NCBI RefSeq assembly: GCF_017832355.1
Contig: NZ_JAFIBY010000001.1
Coordinates: 1,178,001 to 1,242,000 of the forward strand
Direction of reading: 5' to 3'
Source of the DNA: Serratia sp. PL17
GTDB taxonomy: Bacteria > Pseudomonadota > Gammaproteobacteria > Enterobacterales > Enterobacteriaceae
Length of the DNA stretch: 64,000 nt
The translations under genes were made by a program, and so were the position numbers. Within the stretch, counting starts at the first letter, position 1. Every line of letters starts with the position of its first letter. Below the pieces are notes generated by a model that saw only the letters and a list, made by a program, of their open reading frames with translations, searched no databases and was not told where the DNA came from. Below are positions 57,431 through 64,000 of the stretch, piece after piece.

Positions 57431-57948
57431 TCGGTGTTTTGATTTCGCTGGCGATCATCTTCACGGAATTGTCACTGTTGGCGTTCGGTGGCGGCATGAC
57501 AATTTTGCCGGAAATGCAGCGTCAGGTGGTGGAGGTTCACCAATGGATGAGCGCGCAGGAGTTCAGTGCACTTTTCGCTATGGCGCAGGCTGCGCCGGGA
57601 CCGAATATGATGATCGTGCCACTGATTGGCTGGCACGTGGCCGGCTGGGCCGGGCTGTTGGTGTCTTCCGTTGCCAAGTTTGGCCCGTCATCGATAGTCA
57701 CGTTGTTGGTGATGGGCGCCTGGCGGCGCTTTAAGGACAAACCCTGGCGCCGCCGCGTGCAGAGTGGGCTCGTACCGGTTACCGTTGGGTTGGTGGCGGC
57801 GAGCGGGGTGCTGATCGCTGAGGCTTCTGCCCCCCGTTGGCCGCTGGCGGTGATTATTCTATTGGCCACGGTGTTGAGCATGAACAAACGCATTCACCCG
57901 CTGTGGGTATTGGCGGGCGGGGCGTTATTGGGATTGTTGGTGGCGTAA
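57427..57948 (+). CDS. Chromate transporter (CHR) half-protein, C-type
   Basis: A 173-residue CHR protein, partner of the preceding gene. The motif set is LLAFGGGMTILPEMQRQVVEVHQWMSAQEFSALFAMAQAAPGPNMMIVPLIG, followed by hydrophobic helices. The ATG overlaps the first gene's stop and has GGAGG upstream, so a 1:1 complex by coupled translation is likely. Confidence 0.88.
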   Translation: MIGVLISLAIIFTELSLLAFGGGMTILPEMQRQVVEVHQWMSAQEFSALFAMAQAAPGPNMMIVPLIGWHVAGWAGLLVSSVAKFGPSSIVTLLVMGAWRRFKDKPWRRRVQSGLVPVTVGLVAASGVLIAEASAPRWPLAVIILLATVLSMNKRIHPLWVLAGGALLGLLVA

Positions 57949-57959
57949 TCGATGGGCGT

Positions 57960-57987
57960 TGGCGGCAGAAGAGTCACACTGCCGCCA
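57960..57987. terminator. Hairpin between convergent chrA pair and inhibitor gene
   Basis: TGGCGGCAG and CTGCCGCCA form a 9-bp stem with a 10-base loop. No T tract. Confidence 0.45.
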
Positions 57988-58004
57988 TGTAAACAGCGCA
58001 GTGA

Positions 58005-58421
58005 CTATGGGCGCGGTATCAGCGTAAAACGCGCTTTGCCAGTGTGATTCATCACTTCATAGCGTTTGGGCGCGGTCAGCGCGAGAAACGCGACCATGCT
58101 GCCGTCGGCATTGGTCAGCGTCATGCCGTCTGGCGTTGGGCGCCAGGCAACCGGCAGCTCGCTAAGCGCCAGCGGTTGCAAGCACTGCGCGGAGGCAGTA
58201 AAGCGGTAAGCGTTGCTGCCTTCGATAAGTTCATCACTGAGTTCAACGTTGCAGGTAGCGGTTTTGTCCTCGGCGTCGATCAGTTGCCAGTGCCCCTTCA
58301 GTGCAGAGGGGGCCAGCAGAGGCAGTGAACTGGCAAAGGTACTGCTGCTTAACATAAGGCTCATAACAACTCCTGTCAGGGCAACGCGCCGTAATGCGCG
58401 TAAAGAGAGAAATCTCGGCAT
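58005..58421 (-). CDS. AprI/Inh-family metalloprotease inhibitor
   Basis: A 138-residue exported protein with a signal peptide (cleavage near STFASS, residue 31). The mature barrel has the Inh pattern: LKGHWQLIDAEDKTATCNVEL, CLQPLALSELPVAWRPTPDGMTLTNADGSMVAFL. This is similar to the Serratia inhibitor SmaPI, which plugs the active site of serralysin. Two cysteines should form the conserved disulfide. The usual neighbours prtA and lipBCD are absent, so it is an orphan inhibitor or a periplasmic guard. The start at 58421 has AAGGAG. Confidence 0.82.
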   Translation of the reverse strand: MPRFLSLRALRRVALTGVVMSLMLSSSTFASSLPLLAPSALKGHWQLIDAEDKTATCNVELSDELIEGSNAYRFTASAQCLQPLALSELPVAWRPTPDGMTLTNADGSMVAFLALTAPKRYEVMNHTGKARFTLIPRP

Positions 58422-58569
58422 CGGCCACTCCTTACTAAAATCCGCTAATACCATAGCACGATCCCCGGCATCGGATGGGGGAAGGATAAGGGATTTTAAT
58501 CCTTGTTAAATAGATACAGATGACAAGGCTTGCCGGTTGCAGAACGACCACTTTGTGCAGGGCTAGCCG

Positions 58570-59229
58570 CTACTTCGCCGCGCTGGCTTCCAATGCGAAA
58601 GATCCCGTGGAGATGTTACCGGCGCGCTGATAGTGCGCGATGATCACCCCACTGGGTGAGATAACTGACTTAACCAGCTTAAAGGCGGCCGGTGACGTCC
58701 CCTTGCCGAACAGGCGTTTACCGCCGCCCAGCAGCAGCGGGTAGGTCAGCAGACGCAGTTCGTCCACCAAATCCTCAGCCAGCAACAGTTGGATTAACTC
58801 GGTGCTGCCTTGAACCACCAGAGCCGGTCCTTGTCCGGCTTTGATCTCTCGCAGACGTGCGGCAACATTCTGGCTCAACCATTGGCTGTTTTCCCATGCC
58901 AACGTTTCACCCCGGTGGGTAGCGACATATTTGGTCGCCCAATTGAAGGTGTTGGCAATCTCTGCGTTGAGTTGTTCAAACCCCTCTGCGTTGGGATCGG
59001 TTTCGATACGCGGCCAGTGCGCGGCGAAAATGTCATAGGTTTTACGGCCCAGCAGTAAATCAAACGGCTGAGAGAAAGTCTCCCCCATTGCCGCGGCAAT
59101 GCTGTCATCCCAATAGGGCACTGTCCAACCGCCAAACTGAAAGCCACCCGTCGTATCTTCTTCCGGTCCACCCGGGGCCTGCATGACCCCATCAAGGCTG
59201 ATAAACGCGCCCACAATAATCTGTCGCAT
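58570..59229 (-). CDS. RibD C-terminal/dihydrofolate reductase-fold protein
   Basis: A 219-residue protein of the bacterial DHFR-like (RibD C-terminal) group. Features are IIVGAFISLDGVMQAPGGPEE at the N-terminus, LLLGRKTYDIFAAHWP in the middle, and VVQGSTELIQLLL and LLTYPLLLGGGKRLFG towards the end, which bind NADPH in relatives. Substrate unknown; not a true folate reductase. The start at 59229 has GGAG. Confidence 0.82.
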   Translation of the reverse strand: MRQIIVGAFISLDGVMQAPGGPEEDTTGGFQFGGWTVPYWDDSIAAAMGETFSQPFDLLLGRKTYDIFAAHWPRIETDPNAEGFEQLNAEIANTFNWATKYVATHRGETLAWENSQWLSQNVAARLREIKAGQGPALVVQGSTELIQLLLAEDLVDELRLLTYPLLLGGGKRLFGKGTSPAAFKLVKSVISPSGVIIAHYQRAGNISTGSFALEASAAK

Positions 59230-59304
59230 AGTCTTCTCCGCTGCCATTGTTACCCGTAGCGCAAAGTTTAGGCAGGCATGGGTGACAGATCCAGCCAATG
59301 ACGC

Positions 59305-60309
59305 TTAGGGCTGCAATGCCTTAATCAGCGCATTGTTAAACTGTGTGGGTTCCTCCATCTGTGGCGCATGGCCCAGTCCGGGGAATTCGATCAAGTTGGC
59401 GTGGGGGATCAGCGTTGCCACCTGTTTGCCAAGAACGTTGTATTTGCCCAGTTTGGCTTTGACCGCAGGTGGCGCGATGTCACTGCCGATGGCTGTGGTA
59501 TCGGCGGTGCCAATCATCAGCGTGGTCGGCGTTTGCAGATCCTTAAACTCGTAATACACCGGTTGAGTAAAAATCATGTCGTATATCAGCGCCGAGTTCC
59601 AGGCCACCAGGCGATGCCCCGGCCCATTGTTCAACCCGGCCAGCATATCGACCCAGCGGTCATATTCTGGTTTCCAGCGGCCCACATAGTAAGTGTTCAA
59701 TTCATATTGCCGAATGCCGGCGGCGGAGGTCTTGAGTTCGCGTTCGAACCACTGATCGACGCTGCGCCACGGCACGCCCTTGGCTTTCCAATCTTCCAAC
59801 CCAATGGGATTGACCATCACCAGTCGTTCCACTGCCTGCGGATACATCAGGCTATAACGGGTTGCCAGCATGCCGCCGGTAGAGTGGCCGACGATCACCG
59901 CTTTACTGATCTTCAGGTTACTCAGCAACGCGTGGGTATTTTGCGCTAACTGTTGAAAACTGTATTGATAATGTTGCGGTTTGGTCGAGCTGCAAAAACC
60001 GATCTGATCCGGGGCAATCACCCGATAACCGGCCTTGGTCAGCGCTTTAATGGTTTCCTGCCAGGTGGCCGCGCAGAAGTTCTTGCCGTGCATCAACACC
60101 GCTGTGTGGCCATTGGCTTTCCCCTCTGGCGGCACGTCCATGTAGCCCATACTCAACTGCTGCCCCTGAGAGCCGAAACTAAACTGTTGCAGTGGGTAAG
60201 GATAGTGGAAGCCCTGTAGCTCTTGGCCATATTGGGGTGTTTCTGCTGCGGTCGTTGCGAACGTAATAAGCGCTGCTGATAACAGCCAACGGCGAGAGAA
60301 TCTCAGCAT
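59305..60309 (-). CDS. Exported alpha/beta hydrolase
   Basis: A 334-residue hydrolase with an N-terminal export signal (MLRFSRRWLLSAALITFATTAA); SRRWLL resembles a twin-arginine motif, although a Sec signal is also possible. The oxyanion region is VLMHGKNFCAATW, the nucleophile Ser143 is in GHSTGGM, and the His is in GLGHAPQMEEP near the C-terminus. Relatives include haloalkane dehalogenase and epoxide hydrolase-like enzymes; no substrate can be read. AAGGA precedes the start. It lies downstream of an exported aminotransferase on the same strand, 125 bp away, with a hairpin between. Confidence 0.82.
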   Translation of the reverse strand: MLRFSRRWLLSAALITFATTAAETPQYGQELQGFHYPYPLQQFSFGSQGQQLSMGYMDVPPEGKANGHTAVLMHGKNFCAATWQETIKALTKAGYRVIAPDQIGFCSSTKPQHYQYSFQQLAQNTHALLSNLKISKAVIVGHSTGGMLATRYSLMYPQAVERLVMVNPIGLEDWKAKGVPWRSVDQWFERELKTSAAGIRQYELNTYYVGRWKPEYDRWVDMLAGLNNGPGHRLVAWNSALIYDMIFTQPVYYEFKDLQTPTTLMIGTADTTAIGSDIAPPAVKAKLGKYNVLGKQVATLIPHANLIEFPGLGHAPQMEEPTQFNNALIKALQP

Positions 60310-60392
60310 CCTGATGTCCTTATGAAAAATCGGCAGAGTCTCAGTATAGCCATAAGGCGTCAGCTTTTAGGATGAAAGGGGCTATAGGGATA

Positions 60393-60412
60393 ACCGCCAG
60401 CGAACTGGCGGT
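60393..60412 (-). terminator. Hairpin after the aminotransferase gene
   Basis: ACCGCCAG-CGAA-CTGGCGGT, an 8-bp GC stem 23 bp past the stop, without a T tract. Confidence 0.5.
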
Positions 60413-60434
60413 AGGTTTCAGTACGCCAGGACCA

Positions 60435-61604
60435 CTATACCCAGCCTTTGGCGCGGAAATCATGCAGGGTTTTGGCGACAAAGGTCATCTCTTGCGGCGT
60501 GCCGAGCGAGATGCGGCACCAGGCATCGGCCGGAGGGAACGCACGCCCAATAAGGATGCCAGCCTGCTTCATGTGCTGCTGATACGCTTTCAGCGGCACG
60601 TTAAGCTGGTGAAAGACAAAGTTGCCCTCGGACGGCAAATACGTGATGTTCAGCGCTTTTAATGCGTCCAGCAGAATCTGGCGTGACGTGTCGTTGCTCT
60701 TTTTGCTGTACGTGATGAAGGCCTGATCATCCAGCGAGGCCAATGCTGCATCGACACCGCAGAAATTGATTTTCTCACCGGCGACGTAGTGACCTAGACG
60801 GGCAATGATCTCTGGCTGCGCCACGGCGTAACCCACACGCATGCCTGCCATGGCAAAGATTTTTGAAAAGGTTTTAAGCAGGATGACATTGTCTGCTCCC
60901 TGCTTGAACAATGGGCCGACCGAGCGAAAACGTGGGTCATTGACGAACTCGGCGTAAGCCTCATCCACAATGAACAGGGTGTTGGCCGGTTTCGCGGCGA
61001 TCCAGGGTTCGATCACATCTGCCGGCGTAATGGTTGCCGTGGGGTTATTTGGATTAACCAGGTAGACCAATGACGGACCCTTGTAGTTTGCCACCGCATT
61101 TTTCAATCCATCGATATCGAACTGCCAACCATCCAGCATCGGCACTTTAGTGATTTTGATACCCGCGATTTTGGCAAAATGCTCGCCGTCGCCGTAGGTC
61201 AGTTCTGGGATCACCAACTGGGTATCTAAAGTGGCGTAAGCTTCTACTGCGGCGCGGATCCCTTCGGATGAACCCGCGGTGAGCAGGATTGCCGTTTCGG
61301 GTACCTGATATTGGCTGGCCAGTTTACTGCGTAGCGCGACGATCTCGTCCTTGGCGTAGCGGTTGGCCTTTATCACGGCATCACGTGCGGCGGCCTGTGC
61401 CTTGGGTGACATGCCCAGTGGGTTCTCGTTGAAGTTAATCCGGATCGGATTATCGACGGTGGGGGTGGTGAAAGGGGCGTCGCCCGAAGAGAGGTTCGCC
61501 AGTGCACTACGATTCAACCCCACCAGCGCGATACCGCCGGCCAGAACCCCAGAGAGTTTTAATAACTGCCTACGTTTAACGTTTAAGGTGTTGCTTTCTT
61601 GCAT
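60435..61604 (-). CDS. Tat-exported histidinol-phosphate-aminotransferase-like PLP enzyme
   Basis: Fold-type I aminotransferase of 389 residues, HisC-like. It begins with a twin-arginine signal (KRRQLLK at 10-16, hydrophobic 17-30, AxA at 34-36). The PLP site is intact: the phosphate-binding region GSSEGIRA, Asn186 (NPNNPT), Asp214 (FIVDEAYAEF), Lys248 (TFSKIFAMAGMRVGY) and the carboxylate Arg near the end (WCRISLG). Export of a PLP enzyme is unusual and fits Tat, which moves folded cofactor proteins. It is not in a histidine operon. The start at 61604 has AAGGAG; a codon at 61634 lies before that site. Confidence 0.85.
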   Translation of the reverse strand: MQESNTLNVKRRQLLKLSGVLAGGIALVGLNRSALANLSSGDAPFTTPTVDNPIRINFNENPLGMSPKAQAAARDAVIKANRYAKDEIVALRSKLASQYQVPETAILLTAGSSEGIRAAVEAYATLDTQLVIPELTYGDGEHFAKIAGIKITKVPMLDGWQFDIDGLKNAVANYKGPSLVYLVNPNNPTATITPADVIEPWIAAKPANTLFIVDEAYAEFVNDPRFRSVGPLFKQGADNVILLKTFSKIFAMAGMRVGYAVAQPEIIARLGHYVAGEKINFCGVDAALASLDDQAFITYSKKSNDTSRQILLDALKALNITYLPSEGNFVFHQLNVPLKAYQQHMKQAGILIGRAFPPADAWCRISLGTPQEMTFVAKTLHDFRAKGWV

Positions 61605-61698
61605 GTGCCCGTTCTCCTTTTTATAAAGTTGCAAAGAGAACAGGCAGAAAACATGCCAACTTTTAATATATTGATTTTATTAAAATTAAATCTATTCA

Positions 61699-61739
61699 GT
61701 GCACTATAGTGCACCAGCGTGAGTCGTTAAGTGCACCAG
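61699..61739. promoter_or_regulatory. GTGCAC operator array upstream of the aminotransferase gene
   Basis: A perfect 16-bp palindrome GTGCAC-TATA-GTGCAC (61699-61714), then a direct repeat of GTGCACCAG at 61709 and 61731, 22 bp apart (two DNA turns). It lies about 95 bp upstream of the aminotransferase start, between it and a LysR gene. Confidence 0.6.
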
Positions 61740-61748
61740 ACGATGTTT

Positions 61749-62624
61749 TTACTTATGCCACCGGGTATCTGTTGCCTTGAAAATATCCTGCAAAAAACCG
61801 CTGACCGCTCGCACGCGTGCTGAGACACGAACGTCAGCATGCGTTACCAGCCACAATTCTTCTGTGAATACCTCTTGCGGTGTCAGCGTTTGAACCAGCG
61901 GATCATTATCCATCACCATAAAACAGGGCAAGACGGCTAAGCCGATCCCCATTTTTGCTGCGGAATATTGTGTTGCGACACTGCTGGTGGTTAATGCCGG
62001 TTCTTGGCTATGTCCATGCTTTTCTAACCACTGTGCGGCCGGCAGATGTGCAAAAGTTTTATCCCAGCAGATGAAGCGCCTTTCTTCTGGTGTGGACAGG
62101 GCAAGGTAATCCTGGCTGCCATAGACAGCAGAGGGCATATTCCCCAGCTTTTGGATGACTAAATTGCCGTGACCAGGTCGCACCAAGCGTAATGCCAAAT
62201 CTGCCTGATAGCGGGGGAGATCAACCATGTCGATGCCGGTGATCAACTCCAGCCGTAGTTTGGGATGGCGTGCAGCCAATAACGGCAATGCAGGAATAAT
62301 GACATGAGTGGCCATTGTTTCTGCAGTGGCCAACCGGACAACCCCGGCAACTGTCGCGTCCAGGTTTGATGCATCTTTTTCCAATTCAAACACCCGGGCT
62401 TCAACGCGTTCGGCTTGCGTTAAAACGTCCTTCCCATTATCCGTCAGGAAATAACCCGTTGCATGACGCACAAATAGCGCAGTACCCAGACTCTCTTCTA
62501 ATGCGGCAATACGTCTTGCGATAGTGGACTGGCTGACACTCATTTCTTGTGCTGCGCCGGTCAGGCTTGCATGCCTGGCCACACAAAGAAAATAACGCAG
62601 ATCGTTCCAATCCATATTTTTCAT
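61749..62624 (-). CDS. LysR-type regulator
   Basis: LysR regulator of 291 residues. The helix-turn-helix (SLTGAAQEMSVSQSTIARRIAALEESLG) is at about 20-47 and the effector domain follows (GVVRLATAETMATHVIIPALP). It is of the type with a diverged effector pocket (TTSSVATQYSAAKMGIGLAVLPCFM). It lies between the operator array and aminotransferase on one side and the divergent SnoaL-hydrolase gene on the other; either could be its target. The start is 62624 or 62615; ribosome sites are poor. Confidence 0.83.
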   Translation of the reverse strand: MKNMDWNDLRYFLCVARHASLTGAAQEMSVSQSTIARRIAALEESLGTALFVRHATGYFLTDNGKDVLTQAERVEARVFELEKDASNLDATVAGVVRLATAETMATHVIIPALPLLAARHPKLRLELITGIDMVDLPRYQADLALRLVRPGHGNLVIQKLGNMPSAVYGSQDYLALSTPEERRFICWDKTFAHLPAAQWLEKHGHSQEPALTTSSVATQYSAAKMGIGLAVLPCFMVMDNDPLVQTLTPQEVFTEELWLVTHADVRVSARVRAVSGFLQDIFKATDTRWHK

Positions 62625-62749
62625 TTTTAGAAAACCTATTGGCAATTTCTTCTGTAGTTATGCATAAAAAGAAATCCAATAATACCCCTCTGACGCCCTT
62701 TGTTCGAGTTTTGACGGCGGGTTTTATTATTTCTTAAGAGGATCATGAC

Positions 62750-63985
62750 ATGGCTAACCTTACCTCACTTCATACCGAAGTTGTGCAGCGTTACATCAGC
62801 GCTTTTGGGGCGGGCGACGTTGATAGCGCATTACAACTGCTGACCGATGATGTGGTGTGGCATGTTGACGGGGTCACACAGGTTTCAACCGTTGGCATAT
62901 TGAAAGGACGCGAGTCGGTGCGTCAGTGGTTGCGGTCATTCCCTGAAAACTTTCAGCCACGGGTTTTCCGGTTGGATAACTGGTGGGTTTCCGATGATAG
63001 CGTCATGGTGAAAGGGTATTTCCGCCACCGGGTGGTTTCTACCGGCCGTACTGTAGGCAGCGATTTTGTACTGCATTTTCAAATCCGAGAGGGTTTGATT
63101 GCGCGTTATCAGATTTTTGAAGATTCAGCGTTGCTTGCACGAGCTTTTGATTCTACCTGCGATGATGAGAAATACAGGGTACGCCTCAATCACACAGAAT
63201 ATGCCTATACGGATCGAGGTGAAGGACCTGTGCTCATGTTTGCCCATGGACTTTTTGTCGATGGCGATATTTTTACCGAGCAGATGGCAGTACTGGCAAA
63301 AAATTACCGCTGTATTGGGCTTGATATGCCAGGCCACGGGGAAAGCAGTTTCAATCACCGGGGATGGAGTCTGGATGATATTGCTGACGATCTGGCGTTG
63401 ATGATTAACGAACTCTCTCTGGGGCCTGTGGTATTTATTGGGCAAAGTCAGGGTGGAATGGTGGGGATCCGGTTGGCGGCAAAGCACCCGGAATTGTTGT
63501 CCGGTTTGGTGTTAATTGGAACCAGCGCCCGTGAAGAGGATCCCCAACGCTACGGGACGTGGGAGCGTTTAAAAACGACACTCCTGCAAGGTAGTCATGA
63601 AGATTGCGAGGCCGCTTTCATCAATGTGCAGCAACACGTCAATGCGCCAGCCTGGCGACGTAACAATCCGCAGGCCATGGTGAGAGACCGGGCTATCATG
63701 CTGAAACATGACCGTAAGGGGCTGTCGTTGGCGATAGATGCGGCGGTCATCGAACGCGGAGATTGCCGTGCGTTGTTACCGCTGATAACGACCCCGACAT
63801 GGGTTATTTGTGGGGAACAAGACGTAGCGACACCGCCAGAGCTCAGTGGGGAAATTGCTGAGGGGATTGCTAACGCCCGTTTATTAATGATGCCCGGTGT
63901 TGGGCACCATCCCCCACGGGAGGGCGCCAGCGAACTGGCGCAGGCGCTTGAGTGTTTCATTGGAACGTTCACCGACATTAACTGA
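62750..63985 (+). CDS. SnoaL-like domain fused to alpha/beta hydrolase
   Basis: A 411-residue two-domain protein. Residues 1-135 form a SnoaL/NTF2-like domain (YISAFGAGDVDSALQLLTDDVVWHVDG, GRESVRQWLRSF). Residues 143-411 form an alpha/beta hydrolase with FAHGLFVDGDIFTEQM, the nucleophile Ser233 (GQSQGG), Asp358 (CGEQDVATPP) and His386 (GVGHHPP). Separate proteins of these types act on polyketide or aromatic ring intermediates and esters; the fused substrate is unknown. AAGAGGA precedes the start. Divergent from the LysR gene. Confidence 0.85.
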   Translation: MANLTSLHTEVVQRYISAFGAGDVDSALQLLTDDVVWHVDGVTQVSTVGILKGRESVRQWLRSFPENFQPRVFRLDNWWVSDDSVMVKGYFRHRVVSTGRTVGSDFVLHFQIREGLIARYQIFEDSALLARAFDSTCDDEKYRVRLNHTEYAYTDRGEGPVLMFAHGLFVDGDIFTEQMAVLAKNYRCIGLDMPGHGESSFNHRGWSLDDIADDLALMINELSLGPVVFIGQSQGGMVGIRLAAKHPELLSGLVLIGTSAREEDPQRYGTWERLKTTLLQGSHEDCEAAFINVQQHVNAPAWRRNNPQAMVRDRAIMLKHDRKGLSLAIDAAVIERGDCRALLPLITTPTWVICGEQDVATPPELSGEIAEGIANARLLMMPGVGHHPPREGASELAQALECFIGTFTDIN

Positions 63986-64000
63986 CCGGTTATTAATGGC

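Noticed and set aside
60435-61604. Biosynthetic HisC of a histidine operon
   Set aside because: A Tat signal is present and no other his genes are nearby.
61699-61714. NtrC (nitrogen regulator) site at GTGCAC-TATA-GTGCAC
   Set aside because: NtrC sites have GCAC-N7-GTGC; here the gap is 4 bases, and no sigma-54 promoter (GG-N10-GC) was seen downstream.

Overview
The window looks like a chromosomal segment of an enterobacterium of the Serratia/Yersiniaceae type (inference). The reasons are moderately high GC, enterobacterial gene order at the left end, an ERIC-type intergenic repeat, a homologue of the Serratia metalloprotease inhibitor, and E. coli/Klebsiella-like versions of Mlc, FecA, HpxO and BglG. 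I see no rRNA, tRNA, CRISPR array, prophage or insertion sequence.

Layout. 1-8.9 kb: core genes in an order close to the E. coli ynf region (ynfL, mlc, ynfK, clcB, ynfD, ynfB, ynfA, ydfG), with a DHA2-type drug exporter and a GNAT acetyltransferase. 8.9-14.5 kb: an HsrA-like MFS exporter and a ferric-citrate sensing and uptake set, fecI-fecR-fecA, with a Fur box but no fecBCDE. 14.5-20.9 kb: a sugar ABC transporter operon (binding protein, two permeases, PfkB kinase, ATPase) divergent from a ROK repressor. 21.2-27.1 kb: guaD-xdhABC, taking guanine to xanthine to urate. 27.1-29.4 kb: an outer-membrane channel and an exported double-VOC protein, AT-richer than their neighbours. 30-32.5 kb: an exported Dcp peptidase and a small membrane protein.

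32.5-43.7 kb: a complete nicotinate catabolic cluster: NicAB (nicotinate to 6-hydroxynicotinate), NicC (to 2,5-dihydroxypyridine), NicX (to N-formylmaleamate), NicD (to maleamate and formate), NicF (to maleate and ammonia), NicE (to fumarate), the importer NicT and the regulator NicR. Catalytic residues are present at the positions known from Pseudomonas putida. Three related palindromes upstream of nicC, nicX and nicA look like NicR operators, and an ERIC element sits between nicF and nicT. 43.9-51.1 kb: urate hydroxylase HpxO, a DUF1003 protein, a Tat-exported molybdenum hydroxylase with Fe-S and triheme cytochrome c subunits, and a Tat-exported bicupin of the oxalate decarboxylase type.

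51.5-55.8 kb: a bgl operon (bglF, 6-phospho-beta-glucosidase, bglG) with a CRP site, a BglG-type RNA antiterminator and an overlapping intrinsic terminator. 55.8-64 kb: LysR next to split chrA genes, an Inh-type protease inhibitor, a RibD-fold reductase, an exported alpha/beta hydrolase, a Tat-exported histidinol-phosphate-aminotransferase-like enzyme behind a striking GTGCAC operator array, and a LysR divergent from a SnoaL-alpha/beta hydrolase fusion.

The central theme is N-heterocycle catabolism: three molybdenum hydroxylase systems and two FAD aromatic hydroxylases lie within about 28 kb. The least explained parts are the Tat-exported aminotransferase with its operator array, the exported double-VOC/porin pair, the periplasmic Mo oxidase facing the exported bicupin, and the SnoaL-hydrolase fusion.
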